Notes: generated by a model not told the origin, from the sequence alone. A stretch of DNA of 64,000 nt from Rhizobium sp. ARZ01 (GCF_014851675.1 NZ_JACVAE010000002.1:310001-374000), one strand, 5' to 3'. Counted from the stretch's first letter, positions 21,168-32,854 are shown. Made by a program: numbers and translations.

Positions 21168-21731
21168 ATGTCCGCATTTTCTGAACCCGCGCAAAGACAT
21201 GCCATTCTCCCGCTGCTTGCCGCCGGCTTCGTGCTGGCCGCGACGGCTGCGGGAGCACAGGAAACGAAAAGCCAGCTGAAGGGGCTTCAGCTGTCTAACG
21301 ACAAGCCGATCCAAATCCAGAGCGACAAGCTGGAAATCCAGCAGCAGTCGAACACCGCCCAGTTCACCGGCAACGTCAAGGTCGTTCAGGGCACGACGAC
21401 GCTGCAGGCTGGCAGCATGGTCGTGCACTACAAGGCCGACGGTGGCGGCTCAATCTCGAGCGGCGATGCCGATATCGAGAAGATCGACGTCGCCGACAAG
21501 GTCTTCCTGCAGTCCGGCACACAAGAAGCCACCGCTGATACCGGCACGTTCAACCTCATTGACGAGGTCTTCGTGCTGAAGGGCGACAAGGTGGTGTTGT
21601 CGGAGGGCAAGAACGTCTTCGTCGGCTGCCAGTTGACGGTGTTGATGCGAACCGGCGAAGCCAAGCTCGACGCCTGCGGCGGTCGGGTCATGATCCAGCT
21701 CGACCCGAAATCCCGCAAAACCACGAACTGA
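21168..21731 (+). CDS. lptA: LPS transport periplasmic bridge protein LptA
   Basis: 187 residues from the ATG at 21168, 7 bases after the lptC stop. A signal peptide covers residues 1-30 (cut after AGA). The OstA/LptA domain has the repeated signature IQSDKLEIQQQSNTAQFTGNV. It forms the periplasmic bridge that carries LPS to LptD. Its place between lptC and lptB confirms the call. Confidence 0.94.
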   Translation: MSAFSEPAQRHAILPLLAAGFVLAATAAGAQETKSQLKGLQLSNDKPIQIQSDKLEIQQQSNTAQFTGNVKVVQGTTTLQAGSMVVHYKADGGGSISSGDADIEKIDVADKVFLQSGTQEATADTGTFNLIDEVFVLKGDKVVLSEGKNVFVGCQLTVLMRTGEAKLDACGGRVMIQLDPKSRKTTN

Positions 21732-21739
21732 CTACGCCC

Positions 21740-22549
21740 GTGTCGCTTCTATCCCTTTCCCGCATGACGCGCCGTGCAAAAAGGCCTGCGCTGGAGATCC
21801 AGCGCAGCCTTGATGCATCCCGCTACGAAGGCACGCTGATCGCCCGCAACCTGACCAAGACCTATGGCGGCAGGCGGGTGGTCAACGGTGTGTCGCTCGT
21901 CGTGCGGCGGGGCGAGGCGGTCGGCCTGCTTGGCCCGAACGGTGCCGGCAAGACCACCTGCTTCTACATGATCACCGGGCTGGTACCGGTCGACGAAGGC
22001 TCCATCGAGCTCAACGGCAATGACGTGACGACGATGCCGATGTATCGCCGTGCCCGACTCGGCGTCGGCTACCTGCCGCAGGAGGCCTCGATCTTCCGCG
22101 GCCTGACGGTCGAACAGAACATCCGCGCCGTGCTCGAGGTTCACGACAGCAACAAAGCCCGCCGCGAGCGCAAGCTCGACAGCCTGCTTGACGAGTTCTC
22201 GATCTCGCACTTGCGCAAATCCGCAGCAATCGCGCTTTCCGGTGGCGAACGCCGGCGGTTGGAGATCGCCCGTGCACTTGCGACCGATCCGACCTTCATG
22301 CTGCTCGACGAACCGTTCGCAGGTGTCGATCCAATTTCGGTCGCCGACATCCAGGCACTCGTCCGCCACCTGACGTCGCGCGGCATCGGCGTCCTGATCA
22401 CCGACCACAACGTACGCGAGACGCTCGGCCTGATCGACCGGGCCTACATCATCCATGCCGGCGAAGTCCTGACCCACGGCCGTGCCAACGACATCGTTGC
22501 CAATCCCGACGTGCGGCGCCTCTATCTCGGCGACAATTTCAGCCTTTAG
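21740..22549 (+). CDS. lptB: LPS export ABC transporter ATP-binding protein LptB
   Basis: 269 residues from a GTG start 8 bases after lptA. The extra N-terminal 30 residues before the ABC core are usual in rhizobia. Walker A is GPNGAGKT (65-72), the ABC signature LSGGE (166-170) and Walker B MLLDEP (187-192). It powers LPS extraction with LptF and LptG, which are not in this window. The C-terminal VRRLYLGDNF is typical of LptB. Confidence 0.97.
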   Translation: MSLLSLSRMTRRAKRPALEIQRSLDASRYEGTLIARNLTKTYGGRRVVNGVSLVVRRGEAVGLLGPNGAGKTTCFYMITGLVPVDEGSIELNGNDVTTMPMYRRARLGVGYLPQEASIFRGLTVEQNIRAVLEVHDSNKARRERKLDSLLDEFSISHLRKSAAIALSGGERRRLEIARALATDPTFMLLDEPFAGVDPISVADIQALVRHLTSRGIGVLITDHNVRETLGLIDRAYIIHAGEVLTHGRANDIVANPDVRRLYLGDNFSL

Positions 22550-22555
22550 GCCGCA

Positions 22556-22574
22556 GCGCCCAATCCTTGGGCGC
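22556..22574 (+). terminator. Hairpin just after lptB
   Basis: GCGCCCAA / TTGGGCGC, an 8-bp stem with a 3-base loop, starting 7 bases after the lptB stop. No T-run follows, so it may be a weak or Rho-assisted terminator, or an mRNA-stabilising stem before rpoN. Confidence 0.35.
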
Positions 22575-22843
22575 CATCGCGGGCGAGTCTGGACCTGCCG
22601 GTCTGCCATAGGAAATTCGTCGCATCGCGCCGCGGTAGCTTGACCAGCTCGACCAAAAACGCAATTTTTGGGCCAATCTCGATTTCGGCACCCGGAGCCC
22701 TTGCTCGCGCTACGGATTCTTAGGCCCTGGCGTACTACTATAACCGCACGGAACCGGTCAGTTTTGCCGAAATTTGCAACGGATACGGTGTCATTGACGC
22801 GTCGCGAATGACGTGCAGCGACCTAGGGAGTTTGAACATCCGC

Positions 22844-24415
22844 ATGGCACTCGCAGCCAGCCTTCTACTGCGCCAAAGCCAGTCGCTGGTGATGACACCG
22901 CAACTGATGCAGTCGATCCAGCTGTTGCAGATGACGCATCTGGAACTGACCCAGTTCATCGAGAACGAGGTGGAGAAGAATCCACTGCTCGAACTCGCCT
23001 CCGGCGATGACGGCTCACGCGCCGCCGGCGACGCTCCCTCAACGGAGGACGACTATTACTCTGTCAATGAGGAGCGCGCGGACAAACACGGCGAAGGTGC
23101 CGAAGCCGGGCTTTCCGGTGACCTCTATGAGACCGCGACTGCCGGCAGCGCCGGCGAAATGACCGAGCCCTTCGATTCCAGCCTGGAAAACGTGTTCCCC
23201 GATGATGCCGGGCCGCGGACGGCGGATGCGCCCGAACTGCTGGGCCAATGGAAGTCAATGCCCGGTGCCGGTGATGGCGAAGGCTACGATCTCGATGATT
23301 TTGTCGCCGCCCAAACGACGCTGCGAGACCATCTCTCCGCCCAGGTGCCGTTCTCCCTCACCTCGCCTGTCGACCGGCTGATTGCCAGCCACCTGATCGA
23401 TCAACTCGATGAGTCCGCCTATCTGTCGGCGGATCTGACCGAAACGGCACTCAAGCTCGGCAAGCCACTTGCCGATGTCGAGCGCGTGCTCGATGCACTT
23501 CAGCAGTTCGACCCGCCCGGTGTTTTCGCCCGCACGCTGTCTGAATGCCTGGCGATACAGCTGCGTGCCCGTGACCGCTTCGACCCGGCCATGGCTGAAC
23601 TGGTCGGCAATCTCGAACTCCTGGCGCGCCGGGATTTCGCGACGCTGAAGAAACTCTGCGGCGTCGACGAGGAAGATCTGCTCGACATGCTGGCGGAAAT
23701 CCGCAAGCTCGACCCCAAGCCGGGAACGCGCTTCCAGCCCGGCGTATCCGAGTCCGTCGTCCCTGATATCGTCGTTCGCGCAGCACCCGACGGCACATGG
23801 CTCGTAGAGCTCAATGCCGAGACCCTGCCGCGCGTGCTGGTCAACCATGAGTACTATGCCTCGGTCTCCCGCCGCACAGAGCGGGCGAGTGACGACCAGG
23901 CGTTCCTGAGCGAGTGCCTGCAGAACGCCAACTGGCTGACCCGCAGCCTGGACCAGAGGGCAAAAACCATCATGAAGGTGGCGAGCGAGATCGTGCGCCA
24001 GCAGGACGCCTTCCTTCTCCATGGCGTCGATCACCTTCGGCCTCTCAATCTGAAAACTGTGGCCGAAGCCATCAAGATGCATGAATCGACCGTCAGCCGC
24101 GTGACCTCGAACAAGTACATGCTGACGCCGCGCGGTCTGTTCGAGCTGAAATATTTCTTCACCGTATCGATTGGCTCCTCCGAGGGCGGCGACAACCACT
24201 CCGCGGAATCCGTCCGCCACCGCATTCGATTGATAATCGCCCAGGAGACGCCGGAGGCAGTGCTTTCCGACGACGACATTGTCGACATGCTGAAGGAGGC
24301 CGGCGTCGACATTGCTCGGCGGACCGTGGCAAAATACCGCGAGGCGATGAACATTCCCTCCTCAGTGCAGCGGCGCAGGGAGAAGCGAGCCGTTGCCAGG
24401 GCCGCCGGTTTCTAA
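22844..24415 (+). CDS. rpoN: RNA polymerase sigma-54 factor
   Basis: 523 residues from the ATG at 22844. The frame opens earlier, but this start gives MALAASLLLRQSQSLVMTPQ, the conserved RpoN N-terminus, and the same length as I recall for S. meliloti RpoN. RpoN directs transcription of nitrogen, dicarboxylate and (in rhizobia) nif genes with enhancer-binding activators. Region I is Gln-rich (activator contact), region II is acidic, and the C-terminal RpoN box ARRTVAKYRE (about 491-500) reads the -24 element. The 290-base gap before it should carry its own promoter. Confidence 0.97.
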   Translation: MALAASLLLRQSQSLVMTPQLMQSIQLLQMTHLELTQFIENEVEKNPLLELASGDDGSRAAGDAPSTEDDYYSVNEERADKHGEGAEAGLSGDLYETATAGSAGEMTEPFDSSLENVFPDDAGPRTADAPELLGQWKSMPGAGDGEGYDLDDFVAAQTTLRDHLSAQVPFSLTSPVDRLIASHLIDQLDESAYLSADLTETALKLGKPLADVERVLDALQQFDPPGVFARTLSECLAIQLRARDRFDPAMAELVGNLELLARRDFATLKKLCGVDEEDLLDMLAEIRKLDPKPGTRFQPGVSESVVPDIVVRAAPDGTWLVELNAETLPRVLVNHEYYASVSRRTERASDDQAFLSECLQNANWLTRSLDQRAKTIMKVASEIVRQQDAFLLHGVDHLRPLNLKTVAEAIKMHESTVSRVTSNKYMLTPRGLFELKYFFTVSIGSSEGGDNHSAESVRHRIRLIIAQETPEAVLSDDDIVDMLKEAGVDIARRTVAKYREAMNIPSSVQRRREKRAVARAAGF

Positions 24416-24655
24416 GCATCTGCCAAAGACGTACGTCCCCACTGAGCAACCCTACCACCGATGGAGCAGTTGACTCCGCGGCCAGGAACGGATAGATGCC
24501 CGCCCCAATTCCGAAGAGAAGACAGACCGGTTTACCATATCCCCGTTTTCCCCCGGTACCGCTGACGAAAGGGCGTTGCGCGCGCGAAGTGCTTGGATGA
24601 CGGGTCCGGTTGGAATAGACTGTTACGCGCAAATCACAATGAGAGAGGAAACTCC

Positions 24656-25222
24656 ATGAGTGTGCGTGTATCCGGCAAACATATGGACATCGGCGACGCG
24701 TTCCGGTTGCGAATTGAAGAACAGATCGGAGCGGCCGTAACCAAATATTTCGATGGAGGCTATTCGAGCCACGTCATCGTGGAAAAGTCCGGTTCGCGAT
24801 TCAGCGCAGACTGCAAGGTTCACCTCGACACCGGTGCTGCCCTGCAGGCCAATGGCGAAGCGAACGATCCGATTATCGCATTCGACGCCGCGTCGGATCG
24901 GATCGAAAAGCGCCTTCGCCGATACAAGCGCAAGCTCAAGGACCACCACAACGGGAACGGCCAGGCGGAAGTCGCCTACACGGTCATGGATTCGGTTCCC
25001 GAGGATGCGGACGAAGTCCCGGCCGACTACGCGCCGACCATCGTGGCTGAAAGCACCAAGAAGCTCAAGACGATGTCCGTTGCCAGCGCCGTCATGGCGC
25101 TCGACATGACAGACGAGCCGGTTCTTCTCTTCCGCAGCGTCGGTCAGGAACAACTCAACATCGTCTATCGACGAAACGATGGCAATATTGGCTGGATAGA
25201 TGCAGCCAATATCAAAGGCTAA
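24656..25222 (+). CDS. hpf: Long-form ribosome hibernation promoting factor
   Basis: 188 residues. An N-terminal S30AE (HPF/YfiA) domain with SVRVSGKHMDIGDAFR is followed by a linker and a C-terminal ribosome-dimerisation domain (PVLLFRSVGQEQLNIVYRR-type segment). The long form alone can make 100S dimers. The ribosome site GAGAGGAAACTCC is good. It sits between rpoN and ptsN, as in most proteobacteria. In older rhizobial literature this position is called the rpoN-downstream ORF that modulates sigma-54 activity. Confidence 0.93.
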   Translation: MSVRVSGKHMDIGDAFRLRIEEQIGAAVTKYFDGGYSSHVIVEKSGSRFSADCKVHLDTGAALQANGEANDPIIAFDAASDRIEKRLRRYKRKLKDHHNGNGQAEVAYTVMDSVPEDADEVPADYAPTIVAESTKKLKTMSVASAVMALDMTDEPVLLFRSVGQEQLNIVYRRNDGNIGWIDAANIKG

Positions 25223-25298
25223 AGTGGCAGGGGGATGCGCCCAGGGGCGCGGCGCATCCCGCTTCAATCCTTTCACTGCGGCTCACGAGGACAGAGGC

Positions 25299-25763
25299 AT
25301 GGCATTGGCAGGTTTGCTGCAGCAGAGTGCGATTATCCCGGCCATGAAGGCCAGCTCGAAGAAGCAACTGCTTCAGGAGCTGGCGATAAAGGCGGCCAAG
25401 ATCACCGGCCTTCCGGAACGCGAGATCTTCGATGTGATCCTCCAGCGCGAGCGTCTCGGCTCGACGGGGGTCGGCAACGGCATCGCAATTCCGCACGGGA
25501 AGCTAAAGGATCTCACTCAGATCACGGGCCTGTTTGCCCGTCTGGAAACGCCGGTGGACTTCGAAGCGCTGGACGACCAGCCGGTCGATCTCGTCTTCCT
25601 CCTGCTTGCGCCCGAGGGCGCGGGCGCCGATCACCTGAAGGCTCTTTCGCGCATCGCCCGCGTCCTGCGCGACCCGGCCATGGTGGCGAAGCTCCGCTCT
25701 TCGGATTCGGCAACGGCGATCTACGCCTGCCTGAGCGAGGAGCAGGCGTCGAACGCCGCCTGA
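25299..25763 (+). CDS. ptsN: Nitrogen-regulatory PTS EIIA-like protein
   Basis: 154 residues from the ATG at 25299. The EIIA-Ntr fold has the phospho-accepting H66 in NGIAIPHGK. It receives phosphate from EI-Ntr and NPr and regulates potassium uptake, PHB and dicarboxylate use rather than sugar transport. Position next to rpoN-hpf confirms the type. The start is set by the GAGGACAGAGGC ribosome region. Confidence 0.94.
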   Translation: MALAGLLQQSAIIPAMKASSKKQLLQELAIKAAKITGLPEREIFDVILQRERLGSTGVGNGIAIPHGKLKDLTQITGLFARLETPVDFEALDDQPVDLVFLLLAPEGAGADHLKALSRIARVLRDPAMVAKLRSSDSATAIYACLSEEQASNAA

Positions 25764-25797
25764 GACCCATCCGGGTAGCAGAAGCGACCCACGAGCG

Positions 25798-27489
<1,692 letters not shown>

Positions 27490-27528
27490 CTACGTGCGCA
27501 GCAGACGGCTGTGTGTATCAATGAACAT

Positions 27529-27561
27529 GAAAAACCCGGCCGCAGCGAAGCGTGGCCGGGT
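27529..27561 (-). terminator. Rho-independent terminator of grpE
   Basis: On the minus strand, ACCCGGCC and GGCCGGGT form an 8-bp or longer stem followed at once by five T. It starts 30 bases after the grpE stop. A clear intrinsic terminator. Confidence 0.88.
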
Positions 27562-27590
27562 CAACTCTTCAGATCCGCTTTGATCGTAGA

Positions 27591-28205
27591 TCAGCCCTGC
27601 TGATCGCCGCCGTTCGCGGGCACCTTCGGCCCGCCCTTGGAAACACCGACCATGGCCGGGCGCAGCACGCGGTCGCCAATCTTGTAGCCGTCCTGCACGA
27701 CCTGGAGGACGGTGCCATTCGGCACCTCTGTGTTCGGCACCTCGAACATCGCCTGGTGGAAATGCGGGTCGAACTTCTCGCCGATCGGCTCCAGCTTGCG
27801 AACGCCATGGCGCTCGAGCGCAGCCAGCATGGAGCGTTCGGTCATCTCGACGCCTTCGGCCAGTGCCTTCAGTCCTGCCTCGCCAGCCTCCAGCGCTTCG
27901 GCAGGGATCGCTTCCAGCCCGCGGCGCAGGTTATCCGAAACAGCCAGCATGTCGCGCGCGAAGCCCGCGACTGCATAGGACTTGGCGTCCTTGACATCGC
28001 GCTCGGTGCGGCGGCGGAGGTTGTCCATCTCGGCGGCAAGGCGCAGGTACTTGTCGCGCAGGTCGGCGTTTTCCGCCTGCAACAGCGCGATCGGATCGGC
28101 GTCTGCTGCCTGCGCTTCGGCTTCATTGCCCTCAGGCGACACAGCGGCGATCTCGGCCTCGTCATTTGCGGCTTCGGGTGCGTGTTTGCTGGTATCGTCG
28201 GTCAT
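27591..28205 (-). CDS. grpE: Nucleotide exchange factor GrpE
   Basis: 204 residues. The acidic N-terminus and long coiled coil (about 40-90, with [21 protein letters not shown]) precede the beta-domain that opens DnaK ([14 protein letters not shown], then [21 protein letters not shown]). It drives ADP release from DnaK during protein folding. It follows hrcA on the same strand, as in many alphaproteobacteria, and is closed by a good terminator. Confidence 0.96.
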   Translation of the reverse strand: MTDDTSKHAPEAANDEAEIAAVSPEGNEAEAQAADADPIALLQAENADLRDKYLRLAAEMDNLRRRTERDVKDAKSYAVAGFARDMLAVSDNLRRGLEAIPAEALEAGEAGLKALAEGVEMTERSMLAALERHGVRKLEPIGEKFDPHFHQAMFEVPNTEVPNGTVLQVVQDGYKIGDRVLRPAMVGVSKGGPKVPANGGDQQG

Positions 28206-28381
28206 AGGTTTCTCCGGATTGAGAAATCGCGCGCGTCGCGTGGGCTGCCCACAGGCGACACACAGGGTTGAACGGCCAAGGCAGCCCTGCCCATCCCGGT
28301 GGGTGCACGGCGCTTGTTATTACTTCCCAACCACGCGCAAGACTTTCCAGTTACGCGAACGATGGGAGGGAGTTGAGGCGG

Positions 28382-28410
28382 ATATCGAGCTTCGGATCGA
28401 AAAAATCAAG
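28382..28410 (-). promoter_or_regulatory. Candidate grpE promoter
   Basis: On the minus strand, CTTGAT (28410-28405), a 17-base spacer, then CGATAT (28387-28382). This resembles rhizobial CTTGAC-N17-CTATAT housekeeping promoters and also the CTTGAA-type heat-shock -35. It would give a 5' leader of about 170 bases for grpE. Confidence 0.4.
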
Positions 28411-28447
28411 GCTTGTTCGACAATCTTAAAGAAACCGACCCGCGCCG

Positions 28448-29527
28448 TCAGCGGGAAAGTCGCGACATCAACTGCGCCGTATAGTCCACCATCGGCACGA
28501 TCCGTGAATAATTCAGCCGCGTTGGCCCGATAACCCCCACAGCCCCGATGATCCGCTCCTCGCCGTCGCGGTAGGGTGCCACGATCAGCGACGAGCCCGA
28601 GAGCGAGAACAGCTTGTTCTCGGAGCCGATGAAGATGCGCACGCCCGAGCCGGCTTCCGCGAGGTTCAGAAGCTCAATCAGGCTGTCCTTCTTCTCCAGG
28701 TCGTCGAACAGCATCCTCAGCCGGTCTACATCCTCGGTACCGGCGAGCCCTTCGAGCAGATTTGCACGGCCACGCACGATCAGGCGCGTCGGCTTGGTCT
28801 CTTCGAAACCGCCTGACCACACCGCAAGCCCTCGCTCGACGAGATCCTGCGACAGAAGGTCCAATTCCTGACGCACCTCCGAGCGCAGCCGTTCCAACTG
28901 GGTGCGCGCTTCGTGAATCGTATTGCCGGCCAAGTGCGCGTTGAGGAAGTTTGCAGCCTCCGTCAATTGCGAATTGGTCGTGCCTGCCGGCAGCTCGATG
29001 ATGCGGTTTTCGACCTGGTCATGCTCGCCGACCAGTACGACCAGTGCCTTGGTCGGCTCCAGCCGGATGAACTCGACGTGCTTGAGCACGGAATCGCTCT
29101 TCGTCGTGATCACGATACCCGCGCCGCGTGACATCCCAGAAAGCATCTGGCTTGCCTCGCCCATCATCGTCTCGACGCTCTGTCCGTGCACTGGTCGATG
29201 GACGTGCCGGGCGATCGAGGCCCGTTCCTCATCGGAAATGTTGCCTACCTGCATGAACGCATCGACGAAGAAGCGAAGTCCGAGTTGCGTCGGAAGACGG
29301 CCGGCACTGACATGGGGCGAATAGATCAGCCCCAGCGCCTCAAGGTCGCTCATGACATTGCGTATGGATGCGGGCGACAGCGACATCGGCAGGATCCGGG
29401 AGAGATTGCGCGATCCCAACGGTTCGCCGTTCTCCAGGTAACTCTCGACGATCCGGCGGAAGATCTCGCCGGATCGCTCGTCCAGCGCCTTGTGAATGTC
29501 TGTCTCCGCAGAGTTCCTCAATACCAT
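28448..29527 (-). CDS. hrcA: Heat-inducible transcription repressor HrcA
   Basis: 359 residues from the ATG at 29527. A TTG at 29536 has better spacing to AAAGGGA, so the start could be 9 bases earlier. HrcA binds the CIRCE element to repress groESL. The N-terminal winged helix contains LDERSGEIFRRIVESYLENGEPLGSR-type sequence and LSPASIRNVMSDLE, the recognition part. The C-terminus has IGPTRLNYSRIVPMVDYTAQ, all typical. No CIRCE sequence was seen in this window. It is divergent from rph and upstream of grpE. Confidence 0.95.
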   Translation of the reverse strand: MVLRNSAETDIHKALDERSGEIFRRIVESYLENGEPLGSRNLSRILPMSLSPASIRNVMSDLEALGLIYSPHVSAGRLPTQLGLRFFVDAFMQVGNISDEERASIARHVHRPVHGQSVETMMGEASQMLSGMSRGAGIVITTKSDSVLKHVEFIRLEPTKALVVLVGEHDQVENRIIELPAGTTNSQLTEAANFLNAHLAGNTIHEARTQLERLRSEVRQELDLLSQDLVERGLAVWSGGFEETKPTRLIVRGRANLLEGLAGTEDVDRLRMLFDDLEKKDSLIELLNLAEAGSGVRIFIGSENKLFSLSGSSLIVAPYRDGEERIIGAVGVIGPTRLNYSRIVPMVDYTAQLMSRLSR

Positions 29528-29715
29528 GCCGATCAAACGTTTCCCTTTGGTCTGACTATACTAACCCCGCCCGCTCACGCACAAGGGCAAATGCGACCAC
29601 CTGACCCGCCACCCGGCGGATGAAATTCCCGGAAATCGGCCAACTGGGCGATTTCCTCCCCCGGCGAAGTGGTCTAGAAGCATCGCCAGACAAAGACATG
29701 ATCCAGGAGTTCGCG

Positions 29716-30432
29716 ATGCGGCCGTCAGGCAGAAAAACCGACCAGATGCGCAAGGTTTCCTTCGAGCGCAATTTTTCCAAGCACGCGGAGGGCTCCTGCC
29801 TTGTGAGGTTTGGCGACACGCATGTGCTGTGCACCGCGAGCCTTGAGGAAAAGACGCCGCCGTGGCTGCGCAACAGCGGCAAGGGCTGGGTGACGGCCGA
29901 ATACGGCATGCTGCCGCGTGCCACCGGCGAGCGGATGAAGCGGGAGGCCGCGGCCGGCAAGCAGGGCGGCCGCACCCAGGAGATCCAGCGCCTGATCGGC
30001 CGTTCTCTGCGCGCCGTCGTCGATCTGACTGCGCTCGGCGAAAAACAGATCACCATCGACTGTGACGTGATTCAGGCCGACGGCGGCACCCGCACCGCCT
30101 CCATTACCGGCGCCTGGATCGCGCTGTACGACTGCCTGAAGTGGATGGAAACCCGCGGCATGATCAAAGTAGAGAAGGTCTTGAAGGATCATGTCGCTGC
30201 GATCTCCTGCGGCATCTTCGCCAGCCAGTCGGTGATTGACCTCGACTATCTGGAAGACTCGGCCGCGGAGACGGACGCCAACTTCGTCATCACCGGCTCC
30301 GGCGGCATCGTCGAAATCCAGGGCACGGCCGAAGGCAAGCCTTTCACGGAGGAGGAGTTCGCCAGCCTGATGGCTCTTGCCAAGGGCGGGATTGCCGAAC
30401 TCGTCGAGTTGCAGAAGCAGGCGATCGCCTGA
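29716..30432 (+). CDS. rph: Ribonuclease PH
   Basis: 238 residues, standard length. Phosphorolytic 3'-5' exoribonuclease that trims tRNA 3' ends. The start [20 protein letters not shown] at 29716 has AGGAG 6 bases upstream; upstream ATGs in frame lack this. Conserved motifs include [14 protein letters not shown], the RNA-binding [18 protein letters not shown] and [17 protein letters not shown]. Divergent from hrcA. Confidence 0.96.
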   Translation: MRPSGRKTDQMRKVSFERNFSKHAEGSCLVRFGDTHVLCTASLEEKTPPWLRNSGKGWVTAEYGMLPRATGERMKREAAAGKQGGRTQEIQRLIGRSLRAVVDLTALGEKQITIDCDVIQADGGTRTASITGAWIALYDCLKWMETRGMIKVEKVLKDHVAAISCGIFASQSVIDLDYLEDSAAETDANFVITGSGGIVEIQGTAEGKPFTEEEFASLMALAKGGIAELVELQKQAIA

Positions 30433-30442
30433 GTCTGGATTG

Positions 30443-30507
30443 GCTTGCCCCGCATCGGCCCTTCGGGCACCTTGCCCTGATCGACATTGGGACGAACCGG
30501 GGCAAGC
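30443..30507 (+). promoter_or_regulatory. Long-range stem enclosing the VOC gene ribosome site
   Basis: GCTTGCCCC (30443-30451) is an exact reverse complement of GGGGCAAGC (30499-30507), which directly precedes the ATG at 30511 and contains its ribosome site. A small inner hairpin (GCCC/GGGC) lies in the loop. It could hide the ribosome site in the rph-VOC transcript. Confidence 0.35.
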
Positions 30508-30510
30508 TTC

Positions 30511-30936
30511 ATGCCTGAGACGAAACCGATCCTTCAGGGCGTGCTCGAGACTGCCCTTTATGCCGACGATCTCGACGCCGCAGAGACCTTCTACGGCGAT
30601 CTTCTCTGCTTGGAGAAGATCGCCCGCCATGCGAACCGTCACGTCTTCTTCCGCTGCGGCCCCGGTGTCCTCCTCATCTTCAACCCCAAGGAAACGATCG
30701 TCCCGCCGCCGCCGCACGCCCTTCCCGTGCCGGTCCACGGAACCACTGGAAAGGGGCACGTCTGCTTTCGCGTTCCGGCCAGCGATCTTGATTTCTGGGC
30801 GGAAAAGCTCAAAGAAGCAGGAATCGCCATCGAAGCGGATTTCCGCTGGCCGACCGGCGCCCGCTCGATCTATTTCCGCGACCCCGCCGGAAACAGCCTC
30901 GAATGCGCCGAACCCGCCCTCTGGGGCCTGACCTGA
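30511..30936 (+). CDS. VOC-superfamily (glyoxalase/bleomycin resistance-like) protein
   Basis: 141 residues. Two beta-alpha-beta-beta-beta modules: [21 protein letters not shown] at the start and [15 protein letters not shown] in the second half, ending with [16 protein letters not shown]. Candidate metal ligands of the VOC type include H in GHVCF and E in SLECA. Substrate unknown. Members act on glyoxal adducts, antibiotics or dihydroxy-aromatics. It lies between rph and rdgB in one probable operon (11 bases to rdgB). Confidence 0.85.
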   Translation: MPETKPILQGVLETALYADDLDAAETFYGDLLCLEKIARHANRHVFFRCGPGVLLIFNPKETIVPPPPHALPVPVHGTTGKGHVCFRVPASDLDFWAEKLKEAGIAIEADFRWPTGARSIYFRDPAGNSLECAEPALWGLT

Positions 30937-30947
30937 CAGGACACGAC

Positions 30948-31592
30948 ATGCGCAAGCTCGACACACGGACGATCGTCGTCGCCAGCCACAATGCCGGCAA
31001 GATCCGCGAGATCCGCGATCTGATCGGCCCGCTCGGCTTCGAGGCCAAATCCGCCGCCGATCTGAATTTCATCGAACCCGACGAGACCGGCACGACCTTC
31101 GAGGAAAACGCCGCGATCAAGGCGCTTGCCTCGGCGAAGGCGGCGGGCCTTCCCGCGCTCTCGGACGATTCCGGCCTGGTGATCGACGCGCTCGGCGGCG
31201 CGCCCGGCGTCTACACGGCCAACTGGGCTGAAAATGAGGACGGCAGCCGCGACTTCGCCATGGCGATGCAGAAGGTCGAAGCCGCGCTTGCCGAAAAAGG
31301 AGCCGCGACATCCGCCGACCGGACCGCCCGTTTCGTCTCGGTCCTCTGCCTTGCCTGGCCGGACGGACACACAGAGATGTTTCGCGGCGAGATCGAAGGC
31401 ACTGTCGTCTGGCCGCCGCGTGGCGAACAGGGCTTTGGCTACGACCCGGTGTTTCAACCGGAGAACCATGGCGTCACCTTCGGCGAGATGAGCGCGGAGG
31501 AAAAGCACGGCTGGAAGCCAGGAGACACGGAGGCGCTTTCGCACCGCGCCCGCGCCTTCAAGCGCTTCGTCGAAACCTGCCTGGAGGCGTGA
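30948..31592 (+). CDS. rdgB: XTP/dITP diphosphatase (RdgB/HAM1)
   Basis: 214 residues. It hydrolyses dITP, dXTP and ITP to the monophosphates, keeping deaminated purines out of DNA. The motif [13 protein letters not shown] at the start, [16 protein letters not shown] with the catalytic acidic residues, GFGYDPVF and the C-terminal LSHRARA are all present. The ATG at 30948 fits the family start. It is followed 7 bases later by hemW, the same order as in many rhizobia. Confidence 0.95.
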   Translation: MRKLDTRTIVVASHNAGKIREIRDLIGPLGFEAKSAADLNFIEPDETGTTFEENAAIKALASAKAAGLPALSDDSGLVIDALGGAPGVYTANWAENEDGSRDFAMAMQKVEAALAEKGAATSADRTARFVSVLCLAWPDGHTEMFRGEIEGTVVWPPRGEQGFGYDPVFQPENHGVTFGEMSAEEKHGWKPGDTEALSHRARAFKRFVETCLEA

Positions 31593-31599
31593 GCCACTC

Positions 31600-32796
31600 A
31601 TGACGGCGGTCACCGCGTTCGTACCGAAACAACCGATTGCCACTGATCCTTTGGATCCCGGCTTCGGCGTCTACGTGCACTGGCCCTTCTGTGCCGCCAA
31701 ATGCCCCTATTGCGACTTCAACAGCCACGTGCGCCATCAGCCAGTGGACCAGGAGCGCTTCGTTTCGGCCTTCCTGAAGGAGATGGCCACAATGCGGGGG
31801 CTTTCGGGCTCACGCACCGTGACCAGCATCTTCATGGGCGGCGGCACGCCGTCCCTGATGACGCCGGCCACCGTCGACGCGATCCTCTCCGGCATCGCCC
31901 GCCACTGGCATGTGCCTGACGGCATCGAGATCACCATGGAGGCCAACCCCTCCAGCGTCGAGGCCGAGCGCTTCCGCGGCTATCGGGCTGCCGGCGTCAA
32001 TCGTGTCTCGCTTGGTGTCCAGGCTCTGAATGACCGGGACCTGAAATTCTTAGGGCGGCTGCACGACGTCGACGATGCACTGAAGGCGATCCGCCTTGCC
32101 CGCGAGATCTTCCCGCGCATGTCCTTCGACCTGATCTATGCGCGGCCGAACCAGACCGTCGCCGACTGGGACGCCGAACTGAAGCAGGCCGTCTCCTACG
32201 CCGTCGACCACCTGTCGCTCTACCAGCTGACCCTTGAGGAAGGCACGCCCTTCTACGGCCTGCACAAGGCCGGCAAGCTCGTCGTTCCCGATGGCGAGCA
32301 GTCGGCCATCCTCTACGAGGCAACGCAGGAGATCACCGCACGCGAGGGCCTGCCGGCCTACGAGGTTTCCAACCACGCCCGCCCTGGCGCTGAGAGCCGG
32401 CACAATCTCACCTACTGGCGCTACGGCGACTATGCCGGTATTGGTCCGGGCGCGCATGGCCGTCTTTCGACGCAAGGGGTAAAGATCGCCACCGCCACGG
32501 AACGACATCCGGAAACCTGGCTGTCACTGGTCGAGGGAAATGGCCACGGCATGGTCGACCAGGAAGTGCTCGAGCGTTCGGAGCAGGCCGACGAGTTGCT
32601 GCTGATGGGCCTGCGCCTGACGGAAGGTGTTGACCTCGCCCGCTGGCAAGCTCTCTCCGGCCGCGACCCCGATCCTGACCGCGAGCAGTTTTTGATCGAT
32701 CACGGCTTCATCGAGCGGCTCGGAAATTCGCGGCTGCGCTGCACACCCGCCGGCATGCTGATCCTCGATGCGGTGGTGGCGGATCTGGCCTGCTGA
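31600..32796 (+). CDS. hemW: Radical SAM heme chaperone HemW (HemN-like)
   Basis: 398 residues. The radical SAM cluster ligands are C31, C35 and C38 in CAAKCPYC. Other HemN/HemW motifs are GGGTPSLM, EANPSS and the SLGVQALNDRDLKFLGR segment, with the HemN C-terminal domain. HemW binds and hands over heme and is not a true coproporphyrinogen oxidase. The lack of the extra N-terminal HemN region supports HemW. It is the last gene of the rph-VOC-rdgB-hemW run. Confidence 0.92.
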   Translation: MTAVTAFVPKQPIATDPLDPGFGVYVHWPFCAAKCPYCDFNSHVRHQPVDQERFVSAFLKEMATMRGLSGSRTVTSIFMGGGTPSLMTPATVDAILSGIARHWHVPDGIEITMEANPSSVEAERFRGYRAAGVNRVSLGVQALNDRDLKFLGRLHDVDDALKAIRLAREIFPRMSFDLIYARPNQTVADWDAELKQAVSYAVDHLSLYQLTLEEGTPFYGLHKAGKLVVPDGEQSAILYEATQEITAREGLPAYEVSNHARPGAESRHNLTYWRYGDYAGIGPGAHGRLSTQGVKIATATERHPETWLSLVEGNGHGMVDQEVLERSEQADELLLMGLRLTEGVDLARWQALSGRDPDPDREQFLIDHGFIERLGNSRLRCTPAGMLILDAVVADLAC

Positions 32797-32854
32797 GGCA
32801 GTTCAGGCTTCTCGGTAATGATTGCTGACCCAGATTGCGGCCCCAATCAGCAAT

